Of a DNA stretch of 25,740 nt, positions 1 through 7,375 are shown one piece after another. The notes beneath the pieces were generated by a model. It did not search any database. It saw nothing but the letters and a program-made list of their open reading frames with translations, and had not been told where the DNA came from. The stretch lies in NCBI RefSeq assembly GCF_900105725.1, contig NZ_FNLM01000015.1:1-25740 (forward strand). The letters are read 5' to 3'. The stretch is from Gordonia westfalica. GTDB taxonomy: Bacteria; Actinomycetota; Actinomycetes; Mycobacteriales; Mycobacteriaceae. Positions within the stretch are counted from its first letter, which is position 1, and the number at the start of each line of letters is the position of its first letter. The translations under genes were made by a program, and so were the position numbers.

Positions 1-359
1 CCGGTCACGCCCGAAGCGGGCATGGGATGTTTGGGTACAACGCACTCGGGCGAAACCACACACGGTATGTCCATCGCTGGGTGTACGAGTACCTGGTTGA
101 GCCAATCGCGGATGGGAAGGTAATCGACCATCTGTGTCGGAACACTAGGTGTTGCAACCCGCAACACCTTGAGGTGGTAACACCGGTGGTCAACACAATG
201 CGTGGCGTTGGACGCACCGCAGTCAACGCCCGAAAGCGGTACTGCAAACGGGGGCACGCGCTCGCTGGCGAGAACGTAAGGATCGACGGCAGGGGTTATA
301 GGCACTGCCGATCCTGTGCCAGGCTGGCGGCCCAGGAACGATGGGCTGCACGCAAGTGA
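1..359 (+). CDS. HNH endonuclease, 5' end cut by window edge
   Basis: A small HNH (HNH_3-like) nuclease of the free-standing homing type common in phages. An ATG lies at 27, but the frame stays open to the left edge and the residues before it (SGHG) fit the usual fold, so the true start is probably outside the window. Visible features are HRWVYE, the HNH core DHLCRNTRCCNPQHLEVVT with its histidines and asparagine, NTMRG, and a C-terminal Cys/His cluster (CKRGH then CRSC) that probably binds zinc. It overlaps the next gene by 19 bases. Such proteins nick or cut DNA near their own gene; the target cannot be read here. The family is secure, the exact role is not. Confidence 0.85.
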   Translation, partial: GHARSGHGMFGYNALGRNHTRYVHRWVYEYLVEPIADGKVIDHLCRNTRCCNPQHLEVVTPVVNTMRGVGRTAVNARKRYCKRGHALAGENVRIDGRGYRHCRSCARLAAQERWAARK

Positions 360-991
360 GGCTCGTTGTTGGCGGCTACCGAGGCCGCACCCACATCGAC
401 ACCTGCATGGCATCCATCCGCGACCACGTCACAGGCATAACCGATGTGGTGTTGATCGACGACAGCAACAACCGAGACCACACCAACCATTGGTCCCAGT
501 ACGGCACAGTCATCGAAGGCCATGGCAGAGGCTACGCCCACACCATGCAACTGGCCTGCACTGTGATGGCCGGCGACTACACACTGTTCGTCGAAGAGGA
601 CTTCCAGTTCATTGCGGATGTGGATCTCAAAGAGCTGACAGACATCCTCGACACCGAACGAGACCTCGCCCAGATCGCCCTACTCCGAGACCCGTTCTAC
701 GACTACGAGACCGATGGTGTCCTCGAAGGACTCGAGGTGTGCCGGCAACGACTCGAAGCGCTCGGCAAGCACAGGGTGATCGAGGACCGCGGCGACCACA
801 TCGCCCAAGACTTAGTCCACACCACCAACCCAGCGGTGTGGCGACGTGAAGCCTGGCTCGACGGCTGGCCCCAACAACCCGACTCCGAACGCGTCAAGTC
901 CACACAGCTCCGGCAGCAGGGCTGGAAGTTCGGGTGGATGAAGACCCAAACCCTGCTGCACACAGGACAACACGAGGGGACAGGCTACTGA
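341..991 (+). CDS. Glycosyltransferase, GT-A fold (GT2-like)
   Basis: A 216-residue protein with the pattern of a nucleotide-sugar glycosyltransferase: an N-terminal beta strand (VRLVVGGYRGR), an acidic pair in VVLIDDSNN at residues 40-41, and an acidic cluster FVEEDF at 84-88 in the place of the metal-binding DXD motif. No membrane segment is seen, so it is expected to be cytoplasmic. The start is uncertain: ATG 341 has a close AGGA upstream, while GTG 356 would give the GTGA overlap used at other junctions in this window. It is coupled to a 68-residue gene and a second glycosyltransferase. In some actinobacteriophages such enzymes glycosylate capsid and tail proteins; that role here is inference. 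Confidence 0.75.
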   Translation: MGCTQVRLVVGGYRGRTHIDTCMASIRDHVTGITDVVLIDDSNNRDHTNHWSQYGTVIEGHGRGYAHTMQLACTVMAGDYTLFVEEDFQFIADVDLKELTDILDTERDLAQIALLRDPFYDYETDGVLEGLEVCRQRLEALGKHRVIEDRGDHIAQDLVHTTNPAVWRREAWLDGWPQQPDSERVKSTQLRQQGWKFGWMKTQTLLHTGQHEGTGY

Positions 992-1197
992 TGGCAGCAC
1001 TCGGAGTTCTGAACGCCAAGCTCGGACTGATGGTCGATGGGATCTTCCACGAACTCGGCACCGCCTCAATCGACGTGACCGCAACCCAAGTCCACACCGA
1101 CGGCAACAACGTCAACTACGAGCTGTCCATCGAGGGGCTGCGAGACCAGGTGGCCAGCATCCTGCGGGACACGGCCGAGGCCATCGCAGCCGACTGA
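991..1197 (+). CDS. Small protein of unknown function between glycosyltransferases
   Basis: I do not recognise this 68-residue protein. The ATG at 991 overlaps the stop of the upstream glycosyltransferase by one base (TGATG), and its own stop overlaps the next ATG in the same way, so all three are probably translated together. It begins with a short hydrophobic stretch (MAALGVLNAKLGLMVDGI), too weak for a confident membrane segment, followed by a mixed region and an acidic helix at the C-terminus (LRDQVASILRDTAEAIAAD). Its tight position between two glycosyltransferases suggests a partner or an unrelated passenger; the sequence does not decide. Confidence 0.7.
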   Translation: MAALGVLNAKLGLMVDGIFHELGTASIDVTATQVHTDGNNVNYELSIEGLRDQVASILRDTAEAIAAD

Positions 1198-1796
1198 TGC
1201 TGTACCGGATCGCTGTCGTCGGGGACGTACGGCGCAAGACCCAAGCCTACGAACTCGCCCAAGCATTGGATGCCGACCTAGTCCTCGACACCCAAGCATC
1301 GGGACTCACAGCCAATGGGCAGAGGGCATGGGCTGCAGCATCCATGACCAACAGCGACTGGACTGTGGTGCTCGAGGACGACGCCATCCCGTGCACCGAC
1401 TTCCACACCCGACTGGCCGAAGCCCTCACCTCCACACCCACCGATGTGGTGTCCCTCTACTGCGGCACCAGCTACCCACTCCAAGCGCAGGACGTGTACC
1501 GGCTGGCCATCACCGAAGCCGACAACGCTGGCGCCAACTACTTCACCCTGCCGAACCTGTGGCACACCGTTGGTGTTGCCATCCGAACACCACTCGTCAA
1601 GCAGATGCTCGAGCACATCGACGGACTCACCCTCCCGCTCGACGAAGCCATCACCACGTGGATGCTGGCCGAAGGCCGCCGCGCCGCCTACACCCACCCG
1701 TCGTTGGTCGACCATCGCGACGACCACACCGTCATCCAACATCCCGACGGAATCGAACGAACCATGCCCCGAAAAGCATGGAGGTATGCCGGGTAA
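1197..1796 (+). CDS. Glycosyltransferase, family 25-like
   Basis: A 199-residue protein resembling short GT25/LPS-type glycosyltransferases. It starts with a strand (YRIAVVGD), has a middle helix containing GQRAWAAASM, and then TVVLEDDAIP, where E60-D61-D62 are the likely metal and sugar-nucleotide ligands. The C-terminal part holds the acidic LDEAITTWM and a conserved-looking HPSLVDHRDDHTV region typical of the acceptor end of this family. No signal peptide or membrane segment is seen. Start and stop are coupled to neighbours by one-base overlaps (TGATG upstream, TAATG downstream). Together with the gene at 341 it gives two different glycosyltransferases just left of the structural genes; virion proteins are the natural acceptor candidates, but this is inferred. 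Confidence 0.72.
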   Translation: MLYRIAVVGDVRRKTQAYELAQALDADLVLDTQASGLTANGQRAWAAASMTNSDWTVVLEDDAIPCTDFHTRLAEALTSTPTDVVSLYCGTSYPLQAQDVYRLAITEADNAGANYFTLPNLWHTVGVAIRTPLVKQMLEHIDGLTLPLDEAITTWMLAEGRRAAYTHPSLVDHRDDHTVIQHPDGIERTMPRKAWRYAG

Positions 1797-2125
1797 TGCC
1801 GAGGGCACCCAAGAAGTGCGGTCGAACAGACTGCACCACCCGCACAGTCGGCCACACCTACTGCCCAAAACACCGAACCACCTGGCCCCAATCCAAGGGG
1901 CGCAACGTCCCCCACAGGCTCCAAACAGCCTGCTTCCGCCGTGACCAGTACACCTGCCAACGCTGCGGCCACCACGGCAACCCCGGAGACGGCACTCTCC
2001 ACGCCGACCACACCCGCAACCGAGCAGCAGGTGGCCCCAACCATCTCGACAACCTCGAAACTCTGTGCACCGAGTGCCACAAGCCCAAGACCCAACGCGA
2101 GGCCAAGGCCGGAAAAGGCCTCTGA
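1796..2125 (+). CDS. HNH endonuclease next to small terminase
   Basis: A 109-residue HNH protein starting at ATG 1796, which shares its A with the upstream TAA stop. Motifs are paired cysteines near the N-terminus (CGRTDCTTR, YCPKH), RRDQYTCQRCG, the core HADHTRNRAAGG, an asparagine in NHLDNLETLC, and CTECHKPK. This is the classic HNH layout with two CxxC zinc-binding pairs. In many cos-type phages (HK97 is the reference) a small HNH protein encoded beside terminase is needed for cos cutting and DNA packaging. Size and position, one gene left of the small terminase with only a non-coding gap between, fit that role better than homing. The role is inference; the family is clear. Confidence 0.85.
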   Translation: MPRAPKKCGRTDCTTRTVGHTYCPKHRTTWPQSKGRNVPHRLQTACFRRDQYTCQRCGHHGNPGDGTLHADHTRNRAAGGPNHLDNLETLCTECHKPKTQREAKAGKGL

Positions 2126-2197
2126 CCTGCGGAAACGGGGTGACAACCTCGGGCACCCGGTGCTACATCGAACACCCGTTCGAACCCAGGGCCTCCA

Positions 2198-2224
2198 CCC
2201 CCCACCCCACCCCCTCCCGGCCCC
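2198..2224 (-). repeat. G-quadruplex motif on the reverse strand
   Basis: The forward strand has five C-runs of 6, 4, 5, 3 and 4 bases at 2198-2203, 2205-2208, 2210-2214, 2216-2218 and 2221-2224, separated by one, one, one and two bases. The reverse strand therefore has five G-runs with very short loops, meeting the standard quadruplex rule with one run to spare. It is non-coding. Confidence 0.7.
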
Positions 2225-2246
2225 GGAAGGCACTGCTGAAAGACCT

Positions 2247-2265
2247 GCGTACGGGTTCCGTACGC
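2247..2265. repeat. Perfect 8-bp inverted repeat upstream of small terminase
   Basis: GCGTACGG, spacer GTT, then CCGTACGC. It has no T-tract after it, so a terminator is unlikely; a protein-binding operator or part of a cos/terminase recognition site is more plausible. It is centred 64 bases before the terS start. Confidence 0.6.
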
Positions 2266-2275
2266 TCTGGCCCTG

Positions 2276-2308
2276 CCGAAATGGTTAGGGCCTCCGATCC
2301 CGAAATGG
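2276..2308. repeat. 9-bp direct repeat before small terminase
   Basis: CCGAAATGG occurs at 2276-2284 and again at 2300-2308, 24 bases apart. The second copy runs into the GGGAGG ribosome binding site (2307-2312) of the small terminase. Repeated short boxes beside terminase genes can be terminase small-subunit binding sites; here that is inference. Confidence 0.45.
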
Positions 2309-2319
2309 GAGGTAGTTCA

Positions 2320-2931
2320 ATGCCTGGACCTGCTCCGAAGCACCCGTCTGTGCGTGCTCGCCGCAACAACCCGAAGAAGGACTTCCGGTCTCTGCCGTCT
2401 GAGGGGCGTGAGGGCGCTACGCCTGAGTGGCCTCTGCTTCCGGATGTGAATGCGTCGGCGATGCTCGAGGTTGCTCGCGATCGTGTCGCGTCACTCCAGG
2501 TGGAGTTGGAGGGTGAGGACGATGGTCGCGCGAAGGGCCGGCTGCGGCGCGATCTGAACAAGAATGAACTGCTGGTGGCCCAGTTGCAGTTGCAGATTGA
2601 GCAGGCCACTGATGCAGAGAAGGCGTTGTGGGCGGATCTGTGGTCGACGCCTCAGGCGGTGATCTGGGAAGAGTCCCATACGCATCGTGAGGTTGCGCAA
2701 TATGTGCGGTGGAAGGTTCGTGCCGAGCAGGGCGACCTGAAGGCTGCTGCGGAGGCGCGGCAGTTGTCTGACCGTCTCGGGTTGAATCCGCTGGCGCTGA
2801 TGCGTCTGCGGGCCGAGGTTGAGCATGTCGACGAGGTGGAGAACCGTGGCAAGCGCCGGCGGGAAACGTCGGTGCCGCAGCGGAAGAATCCTCCGAAGGA
2901 TGATCCGCGCTCGAGTCTCTACGCCGTGTGA
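2320..2931 (+). CDS. terS: Terminase small subunit
   Basis: A 203-residue protein expected to bind the packaging start site and load the large terminase. ATG 2320 is chosen because GGGAGG at 2307-2312 lies 7 bases before it; the frame is open further up, but the upstream residues are proline-rich and unlike a protein start. The N-terminus (PGPAPKHPSVRARRNNP) is the basic, proline-containing lead typical of actinophage small terminases. The middle is helical with a charged coiled-coil stretch, and the C-terminal third contains the conserved-type segment LSDRLGLNPLALMRLRAEV followed by a basic tail. Position directly before the large terminase supports the call. Stop and next start are three bases apart in the same frame. 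Confidence 0.85.
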   Translation: MPGPAPKHPSVRARRNNPKKDFRSLPSEGREGATPEWPLLPDVNASAMLEVARDRVASLQVELEGEDDGRAKGRLRRDLNKNELLVAQLQLQIEQATDAEKALWADLWSTPQAVIWEESHTHREVAQYVRWKVRAEQGDLKAAAEARQLSDRLGLNPLALMRLRAEVEHVDEVENRGKRRRETSVPQRKNPPKDDPRSSLYAV

Positions 2932-2934
2932 CCC

Positions 2935-4587
2935 GTGCTGCTGGTCGTTCCGGGTCCAGACCCGGAACCCTGGCCAACCCTGGGGCCGCAGATATGCGAT
3001 CTGATCGAGGATCGTGCGATCTATGGCCCGGGTTCGTTGCAGGGGGAGCCGTACGAGATTGACCCGGAGTTTCGGGCGTTCATCCATCGTGCTTTCGAGG
3101 TGTTCCCGAAAGGTCATCCTTGGGAGGGACGTCGTCGGTTCAAACGGGTTGGACTGTCAGTCCGCAAGGGGTTGGCGAAGACAGAGAAGCAGGCGCTCCT
3201 AGCGTTCTGTGAGCTTCATCCGGAGGGGCCGACCCGGTTTGACGGGTGGGATGCCTCGGGGAATCCGGTGGGTAGGCCGGTGAACTCGCCGTACATTCCG
3301 ATGTTGGCGGTGTCGGTGGAGCAGGTTGAGGAACTTGCTTACGGCGCTTTGAAGTACATCGTCGAAGAAGGCCCTGATGCGGACCTGTTCGATTCGACGT
3401 TGGATCGGATTGTGCGGCTGAATGATCACGGTCGTGCTGACGGCAAAGCGGTCGCATTGTCGAACAACCCAGGGTCTCGTGACGGCGCTCGTACGACGAT
3501 GAACTGTTTCGATGAGCCGCACCGGCTGTATTTGCCGCGGCAGTTGAAGGCGCACCAGACGATGGATGCGAACCTGCCGAAACGTCCGCTGGATGATCCG
3601 TGGTCGTTGTATGTGGGGACTGCCGGTCAACCCGGTCAGGGTTCGGTGGCTGAAGAGATTCACATCGAGGCCACGCAGATCGCTGAAGGCAAAATTCAGC
3701 GTCCGGACTTGTTCTATCTGTATCGCACGGATGACGATCCCGAACGGGATCTGTCGGATAAGGACGAGCGGATTCGGGCGATCGCTGAGGCGACCGGCCC
3801 GATCGGCGAGTTCGGTCCGGGCCAGTTCGACGAGATCGCTTCGAAGTGGGATCGCCCTGGCGCCGATGGGCCGTATCTCGAGCGGGTGTGGTTGAACCGG
3901 TGGAAACGTCAGGGCGACCAGGCGTTTGACATGAAGAAGATCAAACCGGGTTTGTGCCGCTCAGGGGAGCGCATCCCTAAGGGCGGGTTCATCACTCTCG
4001 GTTTCGATGGCGCCCGGTTCCGTGACGCTACCGCGTTGGTGGCGACGAGCATCGACACCGGGTTGCAGGAGTTGCTGGGGTTGTGGGAACGCCCCGACGA
4101 TGACGACCTAGAAGACGACGGTTGGGAAGTCAACGAAGCTGAGGTGACCGCCGCCGTCGAGGACGCCATGACCCGGTATGCGGTGTGGAAGATGTACGCC
4201 GACCCCCCACACTGGACCGAAACGGTCGGCTCGTGGGCTGCGAAATGGCCTGACCGGGTGGAGGAGTGGTGGACCGCCCGAGTGAAGCCGATGGCGTACA
4301 CGCTGCGCGAGTATCGGGAAGCCATCGACTCGGGGTCGATCACATTCGGTGGCGAACACAGCCACGAGGACTTTGTCAGGCACCTCGGAAACGCGGGCCG
4401 CAAGGAACTGAAGATCGTGGACGACGAGGGGAAACCCTTGGATGTCCTCCAGAAGCAAGATGGTCGGGCTGACCTCAAGTTTGATGCCGCGATGGCGTCG
4501 GTGCTGTCGTGGAAAGCCTGTCTGGACGCACGCAAGTCAGGGGCTCGACCGCCAAGGCCGGTCGGAATGCCACGTCGCATCTACTGA
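2935..4587 (+). CDS. terL: Terminase large subunit
   Basis: A 550-residue ATPase-nuclease that pumps DNA into the procapsid. The ATPase half shows the variant Walker A typical of actinophage terminases, RKGLAKTE at residues 77-84, and a Walker B strand ending CFDEPH at 191-196 with the catalytic acid. The nuclease half begins with TLGFDGARFRDATALV, where D358 is the expected first metal ligand, and the C-terminal LKFDAAMASVLSWKA carries a last acidic ligand. GTG 2935 is the first start after the in-frame terS stop and has no clear Shine-Dalgarno, so translation is probably coupled to terS. Length is normal for the family and the call is firm. Confidence 0.95.
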   Translation: MLLVVPGPDPEPWPTLGPQICDLIEDRAIYGPGSLQGEPYEIDPEFRAFIHRAFEVFPKGHPWEGRRRFKRVGLSVRKGLAKTEKQALLAFCELHPEGPTRFDGWDASGNPVGRPVNSPYIPMLAVSVEQVEELAYGALKYIVEEGPDADLFDSTLDRIVRLNDHGRADGKAVALSNNPGSRDGARTTMNCFDEPHRLYLPRQLKAHQTMDANLPKRPLDDPWSLYVGTAGQPGQGSVAEEIHIEATQIAEGKIQRPDLFYLYRTDDDPERDLSDKDERIRAIAEATGPIGEFGPGQFDEIASKWDRPGADGPYLERVWLNRWKRQGDQAFDMKKIKPGLCRSGERIPKGGFITLGFDGARFRDATALVATSIDTGLQELLGLWERPDDDDLEDDGWEVNEAEVTAAVEDAMTRYAVWKMYADPPHWTETVGSWAAKWPDRVEEWWTARVKPMAYTLREYREAIDSGSITFGGEHSHEDFVRHLGNAGRKELKIVDDEGKPLDVLQKQDGRADLKFDAAMASVLSWKACLDARKSGARPPRPVGMPRRIY

Positions 4588-4599
4588 GAGGGGTGGTGC

Positions 4600-5958
4600 A
4601 TGATTCCGGTGACGCCGGCCGAATGGCTCCCCGTCCTCACAGCCCGTTTGGATGCTGCGCAGCCGCGAATCAGTCTGCTGCGTCGCTACGTTGACGGCGA
4701 CGCCCCGCTCCCTGAGATGGGTAAGAATGTGCGGGCGTCGTGGCAGCGTTTTCAGCGGCAGTCGCGCGTCAACCTGGCGACGAAGATCTCGTCATCCTTG
4801 GCGGAGCGGCTGATCCCCAACGGTATTGATGTTGGCTCCAACACCGACAGTGATGTGGTGGCTGCGGCGCAAAGGATCTGGCGCGATAACCGCATCAAAG
4901 GTGTGGTCGCTAAGGAAGCCACCCATCACATGCTGAATTACGCCACCAGCTACATGACTGCATGGGTCGGGGACAATGGGCACGCCGTCATCACGGCGGA
5001 CTCACCGGAAATGATGTACGCGGCGACTGACCCGTTGCAGCCGTGGAAGGCGCGCGCCGCGATCCGTTGGTGGCGTGACTCGGATGCGGAAACAGACTTT
5101 GCGATCGTGTGGTGTCAGATCGGCTGGCAGCTGTTCAGCCGTTCGGTGTGGGTAAACCCTGCCGAGGTGGTGGAGCGGCGCATCCGCAACAACCGTGCCA
5201 GTTCGGATCAGTGGGATGCGGCGACAGAGTTCGTCATCACCGGCGAGGGGCCGCCGGTGGTGGTGTTGAACAACCCGCTCGGAATGGGTGAGTTCGAACC
5301 CCATCTCGACACCATCACCCGCATCAACGCGGGAATCCTCGAGCGTCGTGTGACATCAGCGATGCAGGCGTGGCGTCAGCGCGCCCTCACGGGAGGTCTG
5401 CCACAGAAGGACGCCGAAGGCAACGACATCGATTGGGCGTCGGTGTTCGAGCCGGCGCCTGGTGCGTTGTGGGACATCCCTGCTGGTATCGAGTTGTGGG
5501 AGTCCGATGCCACCGATATTAGGCCTCTTCTGGAGGGTGTGAAGGATGACTTGCGGGAGCTGTCGGAGATGTCGGCCACCCCGTTCCCCGCGCTGCTTCC
5601 GGGTTCTCAGAATCAGTCGGCTACCGGCTCTGCTGCGATGAAGGAAGCGTTGATCCTGAAGGCGCGTGACCGACTTGACGTGGTTGATACGGGCTTGTCG
5701 GCGATCATCTCGAAAGCTTTGCGTATCGAGGGGTTTGAGACCGAGGAGACGATCTCCTTGTCGTGGGAACCGCCGGATCACGTGTCGCTGTCGGAGAAGT
5801 ATGACGCCGCGGTGAAGGCGAAGGGTGCGGGGGAGTCATGGAAGTCGATTGCCCGCAACATTCTTGGCTACTCGCCGGAGCAGATCGAGCAGGATGCCTT
5901 AGATCTGGCTGACGAGCAGCTGATGAGTTTCGTGGACAACGCGAATGCCCGAGTCTGA
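4600..5958 (+). CDS. Portal protein (SPP1 gp6-like)
   Basis: A 452-residue portal subunit, forming the dodecameric ring at the capsid vertex through which DNA passes. It follows the large terminase by 12 bases with a good ribosome binding site (GAGAGGGG ending at 4593). Family features are an N-terminal helix-rich part (LTARLDAAQPRISLLRRYVDG), a wing region, a stem-like stretch with SEMSATPFPALLPG near residues 322-335, and a helical C-terminus typical of the Phage_prot_Gp6 family. Length matches that family. The last 14 bases overlap the MuF-like gene. Gene order terminase-portal-MuF supports it strongly. Confidence 0.92.
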   Translation: MIPVTPAEWLPVLTARLDAAQPRISLLRRYVDGDAPLPEMGKNVRASWQRFQRQSRVNLATKISSSLAERLIPNGIDVGSNTDSDVVAAAQRIWRDNRIKGVVAKEATHHMLNYATSYMTAWVGDNGHAVITADSPEMMYAATDPLQPWKARAAIRWWRDSDAETDFAIVWCQIGWQLFSRSVWVNPAEVVERRIRNNRASSDQWDAATEFVITGEGPPVVVLNNPLGMGEFEPHLDTITRINAGILERRVTSAMQAWRQRALTGGLPQKDAEGNDIDWASVFEPAPGALWDIPAGIELWESDATDIRPLLEGVKDDLRELSEMSATPFPALLPGSQNQSATGSAAMKEALILKARDRLDVVDTGLSAIISKALRIEGFETEETISLSWEPPDHVSLSEKYDAAVKAKGAGESWKSIARNILGYSPEQIEQDALDLADEQLMSFVDNANARV

Positions 5959-6709
5959 TCGCCTTCTGATCGGCTACCAACAGGCCGTTGCGGACGTCCG
6001 CGCGCGGGTGATGAACTACGCCAACGCAATCTGGGGTGGGCTTCCCGCGTTCCGTGATGCTCAGGCAGAGAGGCTGATTGCCCGACTGGTGCCGATGGTG
6101 ACGGCGGGACAACTTCAAGTCGCGAATCTGACGTCCAGTTATATTGCCCGTGCTGTATCAGGTGGAGTTCCGCTTCCAGTGGATCGAGACGGGGTTACCC
6201 GTGGCCGTGGGGTGGACCCCGAACTGTTGTACCGGAGGCCTTTTGAGCAGGTATGGGCCGACCTTTCCGAATCCGCACCGCTGGATGCGGCAGTCGCGGC
6301 CGGGGCCACACGGTTGATGCATCTGGTGGCGACGGACATGCAGATGGCGAAGGTACGGCAGGCCGACGCGTCCCTCCAGGCTGCTGGAGTCAAGGCGTAC
6401 CGGCGGGTGCTGAACGGCCCCAAGAACTGTGCTCTCTGTGTCATCGCCTCTACTCAGCGCTATCACGTTGGTGACCTGTCGCCCATACACCCTGGATGTG
6501 ACTGTTCGGTCGCTCCCGTGAAGTCGGATTGGAACGGCGACCGGGTGATCGATCCGGATCTACTCGAGGACACACACAAGCAGGTGCGGGAACTTACCGG
6601 CGCCGACAATCGCGCCGCCCACGACTACCAGAAACTTCTCCTGGTCCGCGACCACGGAGAGATCGGCCCCGTCCTCACATGGCGGGACCAGAACTTCAAA
6701 GCCGCCTAG
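5945..6709 (+). CDS. MuF-like capsid maturation / minor head protein
   Basis: A 254-residue protein of the type found between portal and scaffold in actinophages, packaged in the head and often called MuF-like or capsid maturation protein. It starts at ATG 5945 inside the end of the portal gene. A helical N-terminal domain is followed by a compact Cys/His cluster: C162xxC165 in NCALCVIAS, then H182 with C185-D-C187 in IHPGCDC, a likely zinc site that is the hallmark of the short MuF core. There is no visible C-terminal toxin domain; the protein ends about 50 residues after the cluster. Family assignment is good; its exact function in this group is not established. Confidence 0.85.
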   Translation: MPESDRLLIGYQQAVADVRARVMNYANAIWGGLPAFRDAQAERLIARLVPMVTAGQLQVANLTSSYIARAVSGGVPLPVDRDGVTRGRGVDPELLYRRPFEQVWADLSESAPLDAAVAAGATRLMHLVATDMQMAKVRQADASLQAAGVKAYRRVLNGPKNCALCVIASTQRYHVGDLSPIHPGCDCSVAPVKSDWNGDRVIDPDLLEDTHKQVRELTGADNRAAHDYQKLLLVRDHGEIGPVLTWRDQNFKAA

Positions 6710-6715
6710 AGCTTC

Positions 6716-6740
6716 CCTCGCACACCAGTGCGGGGATTTT
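6716..6740 (+). terminator. Intrinsic terminator or attenuator after MuF gene
   Basis: An 8-bp stem, CCTCGCAC / GTGCGGGG (one T-G wobble), with a 4-base ACCA loop is followed by ATTTT. It lies 6 bases after the MuF-like stop. It probably lowers read-through or marks an mRNA processing point before the highly expressed scaffold and capsid genes. Confidence 0.6.
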
Positions 6741-6742
6741 GA

Positions 6743-6757
6743 GCGCCGCAACGGCGC
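6743..6757 (+). promoter_or_regulatory. Second hairpin in MuF-scaffold gap
   Basis: GCGCCG, loop CAA, CGGCGC: a perfect 6-bp stem two bases after the T-tract of the preceding terminator-like hairpin and 27 bases before the scaffold start. It could protect the 5' end of the scaffold-capsid mRNA. No promoter box is evident between the two hairpins. Confidence 0.45.
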
Positions 6758-6784
6758 ACCATCCGACGAAACGTCAGGAGCAAC

Positions 6785-7366
6785 ATGCCCGAGGAAACTG
6801 CTGCCGCCGAAACGGTTGACCAGCAAGACGACCCGACCGCCGAGGTTGAGACCACCGACAGTGAGCCCACGCTCAGTGTGGAGGATCTCATCGCTGAACG
6901 CGACAAGTGGAAGTCGCTGTCTCGCGAGAACGAGAAGGGCCGGAAGGCGAACGCCGACAAGGCCCGCAAGTACGACGAACTGCTGGCGCAGAAGGAACGC
7001 GACGAGCAGACCTGGCAGGAGCGGGCCGAAAAGGCCGAAGCTGCCCTCGCTGCAAACACGAAGCAGCGGGAACGCGACAACCTCGCCAAGAAGATCGTGG
7101 AAGGCACCGATGTGCCCGCGGATCTACTCGTCGGTGACACCGAGGAGGAGATGCGCGCCCATCTCGACCGCCTGCAATCGTTCCGCGGACCCAAGCAGAC
7201 CGTACCGCCCGCTGCCCCGGCATCGGTGGTTGCCAATGCCGATGCGGCGCCGGCGAACAAGGTGCAGCAGCTCACTCAGGCAGACCTGAAGAACATGTCC
7301 CCAGCCCAGATTCGCGACGCTGACGCCAAAGGCCAGCTCGACGAACTCAAGGGCATCCGAAAGTAA
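6785..7366 (+). CDS. Scaffolding protein
   Basis: A 193-residue, very acidic and helical protein directly before the major capsid gene, as expected for a scaffold that directs procapsid assembly and is then lost. The N-terminal 30 residues are Glu/Asp/Thr-rich. Residues from about 35 to 105 form a continuous charged coiled coil (AERDKWKSLSRENEKGRKA onward). An Ala/Pro linker leads to a C-terminal helix pair (QADLKNMSPAQIRDADAKG, then LDELKGIRK), the usual coat-binding end in actinophage scaffolds. CAGGAG at 6775-6780 is the ribosome binding site. No protease domain is present. Confidence 0.88.
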   Translation: MPEETAAAETVDQQDDPTAEVETTDSEPTLSVEDLIAERDKWKSLSRENEKGRKANADKARKYDELLAQKERDEQTWQERAEKAEAALAANTKQRERDNLAKKIVEGTDVPADLLVGDTEEEMRAHLDRLQSFRGPKQTVPPAAPASVVANADAAPANKVQQLTQADLKNMSPAQIRDADAKGQLDELKGIRK

Positions 7367-7375
7367 GGAGCCATC

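Larger units (their letters stand above)
2126..2319. other. Non-coding gap upstream of terminase, candidate cos region
   Basis: No gene is visible in these 194 bases. They contain a very C-rich run (G-quadruplex motif on the reverse strand), a perfect 8-bp palindrome with a 3-base spacer, and a 9-bp direct repeat. They lie between a terminase-type HNH gene and the small terminase, where cos sites are usual in cos phages. No 9-14-base cohesive end can be picked by eye. Confidence 0.4.

Noticed and set aside
2099..2122. GAGGCC/GGCCTC stem at the end of the HNH gene as a terminator
   Set aside because: Short, with a 12-base loop, no T-tract, and almost all inside the coding region; too weak to call.
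1278..2156. 292-residue reverse-strand frame over the glycosyltransferase and HNH genes
   Set aside because: Gly/Cys/Arg-rich antisense of well-supported forward genes, with no ribosome binding site.
2170..2200. GTTCGAACCC resembling a tRNA T-loop in the gap before terminase
   Set aside because: The bases on each side do not pair as a T-stem and no acceptor or anticodon arm of the right size can be drawn, so it is not a tRNA.
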